From positions 10,168,001 to 10,232,000 of the forward strand of contig NC_039506.1 in the NCBI RefSeq assembly GCF_003672135.1: a DNA stretch of 64,000 bases, read 5' to 3'. Below are positions 23,061 to 35,558 of this stretch, piece after piece. The notes below the pieces were generated by a model. It did no database searches, was not told where the DNA came from, and worked only from the letters and a program-made list of their open reading frames with translations. Made by a program: the position numbers and the translations under genes. How positions within the stretch are numbered: position 1 is the first letter of the stretch; every line of letters begins with the position of its first letter. This stretch comes from Ooceraea biroi. Taxonomy: Eukaryota > Arthropoda > Insecta > Hymenoptera > Formicidae.

Positions 23061-24922
23061 GTCCGATTAGTGCGTCGTCGAGAAACATCGCGAGAAAAAT
23101 CGAAGGATTTATTTATGACTGTCTGCGAAAAGATGGATGTAACATAAATTTATATATATTTGCTCTTCGTCAGGTATTATTAAATAAGTATTTTATATCT
23201 GACATGTGTGTATGAGAGAAATTAATTACCACCAAGTCCCGCTTTAGAATATCGCATTACGCTCAATAACTTTAAACTCAATCAGCCAATTATGATATAT
23301 TTAAAATATCTTGATATTTCGAATTATTTAAATTTTTGTTTTATTAAATTACTTAAAAATTCTTTCACTTTGACATATTTTAATTTAATTTAATGACATA
23401 TTTTAATTATTTTTTTTAAATAATTCAATAAGAAATTACGAATATACGTACATTAAAGTACATTTGCCAAACCGATCGACTTGTTTCAGGCAGCGTAAAG
23501 GATCGCACAGAAAGGCGGAATTTCTACATTTTCGCAATCAATCCGTTTGAACGGCTAATAAAATCCGCATAGGTCCAACAATCAGATCCCCTTCCGGCTG
23601 TTTTCGAACAAACATCTCTCACATTAGATAATGCACGCTGGTGTCCGAACGTATTCCAATTCACAAAGTACTTATTCGTAAGTTCACCAAGCGCATAGAT
23701 TTCTCTTATCTAAATCTCTCGTGTTCGAAGTGTCTCGCGCCGTCGTTGTCTTATCTTGAAGAATTTTACGATTCGAGTAGTTCCCTCTAGACGCGGTCTC
23801 TCGATTGCCCCTCGAGAGCGCCCTCGGGTTCAGGGGTCGTCACGGATACTCGTCTTTTTTTCTCCAAACGACGCACAGTGGTGCTCCTGTCGAGGGGAGT
23901 CCACCCTGGGAGTAGTGCGGCCGCGAATCCAAACGGTTCGCCCCGCGACGTCTAACGAAAACCGAAAGATATTCTTAATCCCATTCGGGGCGCGCAGTCA
24001 GTCGGTGTATATCCACGGCGAGACCAAACTATTCCATGAAGAATGTAAAAGGAACAAATAGAGCCGGCTAGCAGCCGGGGCGGGCTGCGACGCAGCTGTT
24101 GACGTCTAAACGGCTGCTGCTCTTCGCTTCTAGGGACGGTAAAACCCAGAGAAAACTCCGCTCGGCGAGTAAGGGAGAAGCGGACAACAAAGACGCCCGA
24201 CCGTAATGGAAAAAGTCCTCGCGAAGGGATGATCGTGGGCGGGATATGTCTCTGTGATGGCAATTAATTTTTCTGAATTCTTCGCGTTCTTCTCGGCAAT
24301 TATTATTTCAAGTTTCAAGCGACATAGTGTACTTTTGTACATACTCAGTATAAACTTGGAAAGGAAATTTATGCTCTATAGTGATTCGCAATCAATCGTT
24401 TTCCTCAGTGCGAATTTCATCAAGACCTAATTATCGCGCTATTTAACGTCGAAAATTAAAGCGTCCCGGTAAATTAAACGTCAAGAGCGCAAATGAACGA
24501 TGAGCCCAACTTTTCAATTAATTTAGAACTAAACGTCGTGATATATATTTAATTTACTAGAAATTCGCGGTATACTTTAATGTTAAAAATTATATAGAAT
24601 ACTGATGAATAGAATGCAAATGAAACTATATTTTTATCTGAAAGAAAATTCTGTCGTATATCCTTCATAAAGCATCAATTCATGTATGAAATTATGTTAT
24701 GTATTCATAAGAAATGTATTCGTTCTTTTTTTTAAGTTCTTTGTTAATATTTCTTAAGTTTACACATGGCTCGTTGCGTATTCTATCTTTTTAAACAAAA
24801 AACTATCTTTTTAAAAAAATTTACATGTCTAAAAAATTTCATGTATTTCATACAATATCACATCGTGATTAAAAATAGAAAAAACTGCAACATTAATTGC
24901 ATGAAAATAAAATAAAACGAGA
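23061..24922. other. Intergenic sequence, no supported gene
   Basis: AT-rich blocks flank a GC-richer island at about 23750-24260. Frames there overlap on both strands without recognisable domains. If the receptor uses a more distal polyadenylation site, part of this could be extended 3' UTR. Confidence 0.5.
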
Positions 24923-24924
24923 TA

Positions 24925-24956
24925 TTGGGTTGGCCAAAAAGTAATTGCGTTTTTTT
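24925..24956 (+). repeat. Mariner left terminal inverted repeat
   Basis: 32 bp, identical to the complement of the right end. This is the transposase binding site and the cut end. The target TA lies at 24923-24924. Confidence 0.95.
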
Positions 24957-25109
24957 CCAATAGATGGACATACATGTCTTGAAATGTAACTAACTTCATT
25001 CTAAACCGCAAATTCATTATGTAGGTTAACAACTCACAGTTCAAGCTTGTTTTAGAAAAAGAAAGTACACGATTTCGTTAACAATTGTTTGTTTGCCGTC
25101 GATTTCAAA

Positions 25110-26099
25110 ATGGAAAATCAAAAAGAACATTTTCGTCATATTTTGTTTTATTACTTCCGAAAAGGGAAAAACGCTGTGCAAGCTCATAAAAAGTTATGTC
25201 ATGTATATGGCGAAGATGCTTTAAAACTGCGGCAGTGTCAAAATTCGTTTACTAAATTTCGATCTCGAGATTTTAATGTGAAAGATGCACCACGCTCAGG
25301 AAGGCCAATCGAAATTGATGATGACAAAATAAAGGCACTGATCGATTCCAATCGGCGTTTAACGACACGAGAGATTGCTGAGAATCTTAACATATCGAAA
25401 TCGAGTGTTGAAAACCATTTAAAACGACTTGGATACATTAGTAAGCTCGATATTTGGGTAGCACATGAGCTCAAAGAAATTCATCTCACTAAGCGTATTG
25501 ACATCTGCGATTCTCTTTTGAAACGTGAGGAAAATGATCCATTTTTGAAACGTATGATAACAGGCGACGAAAAATGGATCGTCTACAACAACGTCAAACG
25601 AAAAAGATCGTGGAGCAAGCGTGATGAACCTACTCAAAGCACTTCAAAAGCAGATATTCACCAAAGAAAGATTATGCTGTCAGTCTGGTGGGACTTTAAA
25701 GGTATTGTGTATTTTGAGCTGCTTGCAAGGAATCAAACCATTAATTCAGACGTATACTGTCGTCAACTGGATAAATTAAATGATGCCATCAAACAGAAAC
25801 GTCCAGAAGTGGTGAATCGCAAAGGTGTTGTGTTTCACCATGATAACGCTAGACCACATACAAGTTTGGTCACTCGTCAAAAATTGTTGCAGCTTGGATG
25901 GGATGTGTTACTACATCCACCATATTCGCCAGACCTGGCACCATCAGATTACCATTTGTTTCGTTCTTTGCAAAACGCCTTGAATGGTAAAACCTTTACT
26001 GCTGATGAGGATATCAAATCGTTCTTGGAATTGTTTTTTGCTGAAAAAGATAAGAACTTTTTTGAGCGCGGAATCATGAAGTTGCCTGAAAAATGGTAA
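25110..26099 (+). CDS. Mariner transposase, 329 aa, intact
   Basis: DDD-type transposase that binds the terminal repeats and cuts and pastes the element at TA. The first ATG of the frame is at 25110 (MENQKEHFRH); the frame opens earlier only at a TTG. The N-terminal part has two helix-turn-helix segments, about residues 5-50 and 82-109 (LTTREIAENLNISKSSVENH), separated by the AT-hook-like GRP region (RSGRP). The catalytic triad is Asp153 (ITGDEKW), Asp245 (HHDNARPH) and Asp280 (DLAPSDYH). Exactly 34 residues lie between the second and third Asp, which gives the mariner D,D34D signature. The linker motif normally written WVPHEL is WVAHEL here (residues 116-121). Length is close to the usual 340-350. 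No frameshift or stop is present. SETMAR-type fusion is not seen: no SET domain lies upstream. Confidence 0.95.
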   Translation: MENQKEHFRHILFYYFRKGKNAVQAHKKLCHVYGEDALKLRQCQNSFTKFRSRDFNVKDAPRSGRPIEIDDDKIKALIDSNRRLTTREIAENLNISKSSVENHLKRLGYISKLDIWVAHELKEIHLTKRIDICDSLLKREENDPFLKRMITGDEKWIVYNNVKRKRSWSKRDEPTQSTSKADIHQRKIMLSVWWDFKGIVYFELLARNQTINSDVYCRQLDKLNDAIKQKRPEVVNRKGVVFHHDNARPHTSLVTRQKLLQLGWDVLLHPPYSPDLAPSDYHLFRSLQNALNGKTFTADEDIKSFLELFFAEKDKNFFERGIMKLPEKW

Positions 26100-26180
26100 A
26101 AGATAATCAAACAAAATGGACAATATATTGTTTAATAAAGTTTTTGTTTCCTATGAAAAATTCGCCTTTTATTTATATAA

Positions 26181-26212
26181 AAAAAAACGCAATTACTTTT
26201 TGGCCAACCCAA
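26181..26212 (-). repeat. Mariner right terminal inverted repeat
   Basis: 32 bp, perfect inverse of the left terminus; the target TA follows at 26213-26214. Confidence 0.95.
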
Positions 26213-29200
26213 TATATGGTAACTAATAATTTATGGAAATGTTATACGCGATATATATAATTGAATAATATCTTACGTGCATAGGGGCTCGCACAACTTC
26301 CTACGTGGATGTAACTTTTTTGCAAAGTCGCATGATTTCTCGTGCGTTTTATCACACAGTACTTTGTCGACAGGTTAAAGAGCGATACCAAGGCGTGTGC
26401 TATACGAGGCAGCAGCCCGTCCGCTATCGTGCACCGATTCGTGGGATTGTTTATGGCCGGCCATTTTTCAGATAAGAGTGTCATTTTTCTCGAGACCGGC
26501 TGCTCGTCGTGGAAAGTCAAGAGAGATGGCCGAACGAGTTTTCAACTAGATGCAATTTGTTGCTTTCTCTCCTCCACCTTCGATCTCCGCTCCTGACACG
26601 ATGTTCTGCCTCTAATTTATGGAGACTTATATATTATTTAATATATAGCGCTGTACATGTACACATAAATAACCGTATTCGTCCCGGAGACGACACGAAT
26701 GTGCTCTGGATCTCCGAAAATACAAATAGAAGCTTTGCTTAGAAGCTTTTCTGCGAGAAGGAATATGTAACGTTATAAAATCCATTTTTAAGTACCTTTG
26801 CGTAAAATTATTACAAACCGGTTTACAATCAAAATTTCATCAAAGTGAAATATCATTTAAAGACGCTCCAACCGGCACAATTGGACAACTGCGCAAAGAA
26901 TATAATGTAAGAGCATTATAGTATCATAAAACTGCTTATTTGATAATTAAAAGATAAAGAATATGTTATTCGTAATATTTTACAGTTTCAGACATGCGAA
27001 CTAAACTCGCCAAGATTACAGCAATCCCCGATTTTCCGGAAAGGAGTTGAAGCCCCGCTAGACGTCCGTGAAGGGACGTTGTCCCGGAACGTTGAAAGGC
27101 GGAGCAGAGTAGGTGTTCGAGGCGGAAGTGGGTGAGATCAGGGCGCGCGGCTGTGATCCAGCGTTCTCGCACGGGAGAACATAATCCGCCAAGCTAGACC
27201 GGGCAAGCAGCAGGCAGCTCTATCAGATTTCATCAGTGAGCCAATCATCTCATCACTCGGATGGCCGTGCTAGCATTCGATTCTCCATGCTCTAACCCGT
27301 TTCTCTGGTCCCTGACCTAATCCCTTGTCGAGATACCGGGGAAAATCGATCGGGGATCGCCGGCGGCCGACACGACCGGGTTATCGAAGTACCAAAATCA
27401 TGGGCCGATCTGGGGCTTACCCTAAGTCGCGGCTCTCAGATCGTAAATGGATTTTCCATCTCGCGACTCTCTCTGTGCGAGTAGAGTCGACGAGAACGGT
27501 TCGCGATATACGTGTCAAACTATTGTAATTATCGTGAAACTCTACCGCACACATTAGAAGGAATTAGAACGATATCGGCTAACACGTGAAACGGCCGAAA
27601 AGCAATCCGAACTCGTATTTGTCTCCAGCAGTGGGGTTCAACGTTAAATTTCATCCCTACGCGCGGTTGAAAAGTTACCGGCGCTATAATTAATGGATAA
27701 TATTGCCGCGCGGTAACGTTATTCGTTAATTGTTCGATCCTGGGCGTTTACAAATAGGCGTCGAGGGAAAAATCATCCGTATCGATTAAAATGAATAAAT
27801 ACGGGCTGAACGGCGAATATATTAGCTGATGGTTTACACACGTCGCTTAAACGCACAACATACGTTTATTTAGATATTTGGCAATGTATTACGATATACA
27901 TTACCAAACGCTCGTGCGAAATAATATTATTCCTATTTGATGGATCGAAACGAAACGTGTTTCGTCCATGTTTCTATTTCACCGTGAAGATATACCGGGT
28001 GGCGTGCCCTTAATATACGCCGTCTGCTTCTTACGATCCGGTGTGTCACCTGTCGCACCGATATTGCATCCGGAGATCTAATGGACCTTTAAACCGAACG
28101 TCTTTCTATATAAGCTGTGTCATCGACCTTCTCCGGGAACGAGGTATTTCTCCGAATAAGTTACTCATCGCAAAATGAAATATTTTTTCTCAGAAAGGAA
28201 AACTGAAGACACTCTGTCGCAAGTTTGCGAAAATTAATAATATCTCTGGAAGCAGAAAGAGAAAATTTCTGTTCACAGTCATTTGTCTCTCCCCCCTCCC
28301 GATATCATAGCGTACTTTCAACCTAGAAAATACAAAAGAGAATAACAGTCTCTGTTTAAAATTTACACAGCTTTATTAATTGTTTTTTTTATTAATAAAT
28401 TGAAAAGTACTTTCAACTACCTTTAATAAGATGTGTCAAAAACAACATTTCTCTATGTAGAAAAATTTAAGTTCTTATTATAACTTCGATTATAAATGTT
28501 CAGAAAAATTGTGTAAAAAGAACATTATTTCATTTAATATTGTTTCTCTTTTATTTGATTTTTCGAAAAATTCGGAATATTAAATATTAAATGAGACGAG
28601 TGAGTATTTGTGCAAATCTTTATTGAATAATCGCGATGTAAGTGTATGACAGAGAGTTACCTTTTAGATATTCATGGGACGGCAAATAAATTCTTAAATA
28701 TTTCAAAGTTCTGCGGAAAAACACATCGTGGACGCGTACTTATCATTCTAAGAAGCTTTTCCAGACGCTATTACGACCCGAAGCTTCGGCACGACAAGCA
28801 GGGTGCATCCGTGAAGCCGTGAGTCGTTTGCCAGTCACGTGTTGAAGCCTTGCGAGAAAAACGAAAACAGGAGAGACAAGAAACAGGATGTCGCGGTAGA
28901 CGCCGCGAATGCATATATACCGCGCGGGGAAACCGCCGCCGTGATAATTATAAATATGTACCAGAAAGTGCATTCCGTTCGGAGCGCCTCGTGTTCCAGA
29001 AATAATGCGATCCACTAGCCGAGCGTAAATTCACGTCAAGATATTGCTTGAAAAACGAAAATGCTACGAGTGCAATAATAATATTGTGCTGCTTTGTGCT
29101 GCGAACTTGTGGCACACAAGCAAACGCGGGAATATACCGGTGTCTCTTTTCTGTGAAATTAATGGTATCTTGAAAATCCTTTCAAATCTGTATAAAGATA

Positions 29201-30648
29201 TTATTCTGTATGCAGAATATAAGAAAAGAAAGATATAATTATGATTGCTCCTTTTTAGCTTTATGTACACAATGCTCAGTACATACACAATTTCCCAGAT
29301 TTACACTTTGTCATCGTCATTACATGAAAAAACTTTCTTTACCTTTCTCATCTAATTAAGATACCAGAATCTCATGAAAACGCCAGATCGTACTGCCAGC
29401 CCATTAAAAGTGATGGACGGCCAAACTTTGCCGATACGAATTGCAGGTATTCCTCGATATCGATAACGCACAATGAGAGATTCCAGATAAAAGCAGTTCT
29501 TTATTGCAATTTGGTTCAAACGGCCGCGCTTTGCAGACGGCATATCGGACGAGCGGCTCGTGGCCTCGCGTTCTCTTCCCCATTGAAATCTAAATATACC
29601 CCATGATATTAATAGCGTATGGTGCGCCGGTGGCAGAGGAACCGTTTCATACGCCCATGATGCGGTTCTCCGTGCAGAAAAGAGTGCATTCTGTTGAGGC
29701 TACGTGCAAATTGACTACAACAATGCGATCTTTTGTACAGCCGCAATGTAAGCGTCAAGTGCAACGATTGTTCGAAACATAACCATAAACGAAGAGGATG
29801 CATTTCAACAAAATAAAAAAACAATTAATTTTACTTCAGCTTTCGCCAGAAAGGACTTGGTCTACATCATATTTTTTACCCATAAAAAAATAAAAATAAA
29901 AAAATATATCAAAAATATGGAGGTGTGTTTTATTTCATTTTCTGCACGTTCCCATTTGAGTGAACTTTTCTTAATTAAGATTACTTCGTTTACGCGTGAC
30001 TCACAAATTAAATTTTCCTTTCATCAATGAGAGACCATGGTTCTCGTGATACACGCGTGCGATGCATTCATTTGATTTAATGCTAAATAGCGCTGCTGCC
30101 GTTGGCGTATATAGGAATCATGCCAGTTAATAACTTCGCCTGAGAAACGAGATGCGCCGCGTAGAGGTCAATAACACGTTTCTTCTCATGATATCGATAA
30201 CGCGTGAGCTATGAGCGCCTATATGTTGCACTGATTGATTGTCCGGTGATCTGGAAGAATTATCGACCGCTCGGTTCAGTCTAGAAGAGTTATCGTGCCA
30301 CTCGATTTCCACTGGAAACACTGTGACCATCGCAACCGCCGTCCCCCCGTGCCTCCCTCAATTATTCATCTCCTCTACTGATTTGATCATCGATTATGTC
30401 GCGAAAAATATGTCAGTGATTAGTGCAACACGGCTGCGGGCTTCGCAATGAGAAGAGGAATTCCAGGAAGAAAGGGTGAACGAGAAAGAGAGGGATGTAA
30501 CTCCTTATAATAATAACGGGCGCGCCGATCAGACTGTAGGAGGAGCGCGATGAGATCATCGGGGCGGAAGTGATGTTTGAATGGAGTTGAGAACTTAATT
30601 CGTCTCGCTTTCGACATTCTTTATCTATCCCTCTCTTTTTCGCCTACC

Positions 30649-30697
30649 GACACCGCCGTCACCGCCGTCGCCACCACCACCATCGCCGCCGCCCTCG
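30649..30697. repeat. (CCG/CAC)n trinucleotide tract
   Basis: Imperfect run of CCG, CAC and CGC triplets. Confidence 0.85.
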
Positions 30698-31613
30698 TCG
30701 ATCATAATGCCCCGTCGCGACGTGAGAACTCATTACAGGCGGACAAAGTGGCAATTTCGTCGGATTAAACGCCACGAGAAGCGGCGCACCCGCTCGCGGA
30801 AGGACGCGATTAAAAGTGGGATGCATTACGATGAGCGACGATTATCAAATATTCCGCGGAGACGTCTCATCGCCGATGAGCGTTCTCGAACATAATCTCC
30901 TTTCCGCGAACGCGGAAACCCGGTTAAACCGTGAAAATCTCCGCGACAAAATGGGAGAACTTTATGCGACTCTCCTCATTCATTCAACGGGAGAAGAAAA
31001 ATCCCGGCAAAATGAAATAAACATCTCGTTGTCGCATGCAGTTGCGCGCGGAACCGTTTCCGCGGATGAGATGCGAATAATTTAAATAATTCTGCGCGAT
31101 TCTGCGGTGAAGATCATTTTCTCTTTTCTTTCGCGATGCCAAGATTATGCCACTCGGATTTATTTTAATAATTCGCACGTCATTCGCGTCCAAAAAGTAT
31201 CAAAACTAAATTCCACAAGTCGTGCAAAGTCGGAACTTGAAGAGAAAATGTTCTCAAAAATTGTGCGGCGACCGCGCCTCGGCTGACGTTACTGAGGATG
31301 ATTCAAAGATGTATCACCGATGGAGAGAGAGTCGGCGAGTATCAGGCGAGCTCTCTTCCGAGTCGAGGAAAGTTCATGTTGGAAGGTTGATGCTTCCCGT
31401 CCCAGATGGCTGCACGCTGCACCAACGGAGGTTTACACGAGGCTGGCGATGCATCATGTCGTATGTACGCCGAGCATTCGAGGCCAAAGGGTCACTAGGT
31501 CATCCGATAAACTCGCGCGGCAGGTCCTCATAAAGAATTTGCGCGCGACCGCTGAAGAATTCGAGTCAACTGCGGTAGTAACACCGGTAAATGCAACGTA
31601 AATGCACTTTGTA

Positions 31614-31640
31614 CACGTGCGCTTTCACGTGTCACACGTG
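31614..31640. promoter_or_regulatory. Cluster of three CACGTG E-boxes
   Basis: Perfect CACGTG palindromes start at 31614, 31626 and 31635. This is the consensus bound by bHLH factors such as Clock/Cycle and Myc/Max. Three copies in 27 bp is more than expected by chance. No promoter or gene is identifiable nearby, so function is inferred only from the cluster. Confidence 0.3.
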
Positions 31641-34042
31641 TCGACCCTTTCGGCGATGTTTCGCCTGTTTTACACCTGTTTTACACGGAAACGCGGAGCG
31701 AGGTCCGCTTCGCGATTAATTAGCGAATAAGTTCGTTAACTGATCGATTGTTGCGAGAGCTGCGAACCGATTAATCGGTAATTAACGAGCAATAGACTGG
31801 CGAAATTGGTTGCCCTAATTAAAACGTCCAATAGAATTAGATAAAAACGAAATCTATAATACATCCTATATGTTAGTCTACATCTTACATGTAAAGAAAA
31901 TCTATATTATTCTATAAATCTATATTAATCTATAATTGGACGAATTTTTGTTTCACAAATATTGGACTCTCGACTTGTTCAATGAATCTTTCATCGTTTC
32001 TTACTCGAGTTTTATCACTCGAATTTTCGACAGAGAACGCGCGCGCGTGAACGAAATTGTTGTAATATTTAATTTGAACAATGCACTTGCCTCGTCGCGC
32101 AAATCGTCCGGATTGATGTTGAAATTGAAGTTTGGTTGTTGAAATGCCTCTCTCCCTCTCACTCTGTATTCTAACGCCCAAGGCGGATCGATTTTGATGT
32201 CATTCCCCTCTCTTGCGAGTTTAAAAAAGCGAATAATAAAATCGGAATGAAATTTTTGGTGCGCGGACACGCTGAAATAGATCGGACGCTCTGTGTCTGG
32301 TTACACGTACGGAAAATTGGATGAGACGCAATTTTCTGCCCATCGTACCAAATCTGTTTCCCAAGTTTCCAGTGTGCGCGCGATATAGAAATCCCAGTTT
32401 AATGAAACGTATAGGAGAAAGAGAGCGCAGTTTGTTCAGTATAATGCCAGGGTTCATCGTTTAGATTTTATGCATTTTAAGAGAGGTCCCATGTGGCCGT
32501 TTGCTTTTTTACGCCGAGAGAGAGAAAGGTGTTAAAGAACGAAAATTAGTTCATAGCTCGTTGTATCGACGCCGCTTGCACAAATCCATCTATAATAGAA
32601 TAAAGCAAGAATGAACAAGCTAGACGGTACCTCTGCTAAATGTCTTTGCTAAAACTGTACGTGATATTCGGAGCAAAACGACCGGATGATTCGTGTGAGA
32701 ATTGCCGTGTGAAGAATCGTCCCCTTGTCTACGATTTTGCGGCCGCGTATACGCCCAATGTACGCCGGAGAATCGCACGATTCATTATTCACAGCTTTAG
32801 CCTTCCGTTTCGTCGGTGTTCCTAATGAAAGGTAAACACAATCAATCCCAACGTGGACGAAAGAGAGAATATTATATCGGATGGTCGTGTAATTTCGTAG
32901 CCGCGAGCGGTGCTCGGGCCCGCGCGCACCCCAAAGCGCTACTGTTTTCGTTTCATTATACCATGCTTCACCGGGTTATCATCGTACTAATTATCCGTTC
33001 AAAGGGACGCACGGGACCCCCATCGAATCCCCATCGTATAATTGGCCGAGAATCTTTTATCAAGTTGTCTCGATTTTTCCAAAAGGATCAAAAGCTTTTG
33101 GCTCACCCATAAGCCCCTAGAAATTGCGCCGTTGTGGATCATTCTTCCGTGATATTTTGCGTCGAGAATTGCATTTTGTCACTTTCCTTTTTTTGTAACG
33201 TCAGTCTGTTAGATAAGTGTTCCTGCTTATCGATTTCCGCGCAATTTTAGACGCGAAACGTTGTTGTAACCGCGCGGTGGCCGTAACACGTGTACCCGAC
33301 AGACGATGTTATCTCTAAACAAACGGACATATTTATAACGAGGATAACGCGGGCCGCATTTATCGTCACGGTGCGCAGACCATTTATTACAAATGAAATA
33401 CAATAGAATTCTGCAGAAGTACGGCGGTAACGAGTATGATACAAATTTAATGCTGCGCGCTGCGTTCGCGCTACCTGACGGACATTGAATTCTGTAAATT
33501 CATTCTGCGCCGGATGTTTGGATATAATATTAATCTTCGAATGACGAGCGCGTAAAATGCATTCGTCGGTTCATCGTTCGATATCTGTTACGCAATCAAA
33601 AGAACAACATATCACGATATAATCGCGGCCAGCATTTCGAACGCGCGTTTCGGTCACACATGGTATTAGCTTGCATTACCGTAATATTCCCCATAAACCG
33701 GCGGGGCCGTCGACCAAAAAATCATTCATTATTAACGTCATAATAATTAAACCAGTAACATAATGTAACATCATAAATAATACAACGTTCCCGCGCGCCG
33801 CAAAGTAAAATTCTAAAATCGCAAACGTTTGCGCGTTTACGGAAAATATCGCCACATAATATGTGCAACAATCATAAAATTAATGTTATTCAACATCGAC
33901 GTGACGCTAGTGCAATCGTTAACTTGCATATAGCCCGTACATCACGTCGTGGCAATAATAACGTTTGGCAATCGCGAACATTTTTCGAATAAAAATTCAC
34001 CCACATTCTTTATTTTCGTCATTAATTGTCGATTTGTTCGTA

Positions 34043-34120
34043 CATTCGTTCGTTCGTTCGTTCATTCGTTCATTCGTTCGTTCGTTCGTTCGTTCGACCG
34101 TTCGTTCGCTCGTTCGTTCG
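34043..34120. repeat. (CGTT)n microsatellite
   Basis: About 19 CGTT/TTCG tetranucleotides with CATT and CGACC interruptions. Confidence 0.95.
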
Positions 34121-35541
34121 CGCACAGTTTTTTATTAACGTACAATCACATGTCTATGGCAGGTGGAAAAAAATGTGGACAGAAAAATATAGCAAAGAGG
34201 GAGGTCGCGCTGCAAACTATTAACCCCTATCGAGCTATCGAGCCGAATTCGATGGCTTCCCTCGCGTATCAGTTAAAGAGAATAATGTCAACAGCAACGA
34301 GAGCAACGATAACGTGACGATTGCTCCGTCGTTGAATGCGACTCGCTTAAGCGAATCGCGCAAACGCGTGTCTGAAAACACGGGTCACAGAAGCATGCAC
34401 CGCTGGAAGAGAGAAAAAAGGGAGATGAATACCCGATAAAAATGCGATCTCGTTACCCTGGAGAATATGAAAGGCCGCGTGCATGCCGAATGCCGCCGCC
34501 TATATCGGCCCTTTTCAGCGTTGAATTTCGGTACTAGATTATTAACGACGATAACGGCCTATTTTTTCGTTGCGCTTGCAGCATTCAATAGCTGCCACTC
34601 CTCGCCGGAATTATTTATGCGACGTATCGATGCTCACGGTGTATTAAAAACATCGACAAGGCAATTACGGTGAATTCAACGTAACCCGTTTACGCCGAGC
34701 AGTCGTATATCACTGGCGGTTCCGTGTAACGAAGAAATTATTCGAAGAAAACTGTAATTTACACTTTGCTCTCCTTGTATCGTCTTCATAATTTGCCGGT
34801 ATCTCGCCTTGCTCCGGCTGGTTTTTTTTCCATTTCGCCTTCGAAGTTCACCCTTCGCGAGGGAAGCTTCTCGCGCGAAGCGCGAAGAAAAACCATATTA
34901 ATTACTGCTCTAATTACTCGCGTCGAGCCGCGGATGTTTTACGGGCTTTCGCGAGGCGAGCGTTTAAATCGAATAAACTGCAGCACGCTCGAGGCCGATA
35001 ATTCTCTGCGTAAGTATATTAGCCGTAGGTAGCAAACGAGAATTCGGTTTCCTCCCTTGCACCCTTCCGCTCCCTATCCTATGTCGCCCCCCGCGTTGCT
35101 GGCGCCTGATAAATCGGTATACGTGAAAGTTACCGATTAATTTTCTAATTAGTCTCGCGGTGTGTGTACGATGCGCAGCGATCGATACGCGTACATCGCC
35201 CTTTGTCCGCGGCGCTTAATTACAAATAGTCGCTTAAAACACGCACACGGATTCGCCGTTACGCGGAATACCATTGGTACACTCGGCTTCTTAAGTTAAA
35301 TTACCGGCGTTGTTTAACGAGCGCCATTCGTTCGGTCTGAAATCTTGTTAAAATTAACGAACGTTCTTTGGCGGAGTCGATGCTTTGAAAATGGACGACC
35401 GATGGCACGCTGAGGGTGTTTCCCCTTTTTTAACTTTCGATCCTTTCTCCCTTTCTCGCCTCTCTTTGTCACTCTTCCAATAGTCTTGTTAGTTACGAGT
35501 TTAAAGACGAAATAAAAATACGAAATAACCGCGGTGTGGAG

Positions 35542-35558
35542 GCGCGCGCGCGCGCGCG
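35542..35558. repeat. (CG)n tract
   Basis: Eight to nine uninterrupted CG dinucleotides. Confidence 0.9.

Larger units (their letters stand above)
24925..26212 (+). mobile_element. Complete mariner element, cecropia-type, 1288 bp
   Basis: Perfect 32-bp terminal inverted repeats (24925-24956 and 26181-26212) start TTGGGTTGGCCAAAAAGT. TA dinucleotides lie immediately outside at 23-24 of the 24900 line and at 26213-26214. Length is normal for mariner (about 1.3 kb). The terminal sequence resembles the Hsmar1/cecropia group (GGTTGG…AAAAGTAATTGCG). With perfect termini and an unbroken transposase frame, the copy appears young and possibly autonomous. Confidence 0.95.

Noticed and set aside
34026..34223. 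Arg-Ser-Phe-Val repeat protein
   Set aside because: It is the CGTT tetranucleotide repeat read in frame; the parallel frame gives an equally repetitive peptide.
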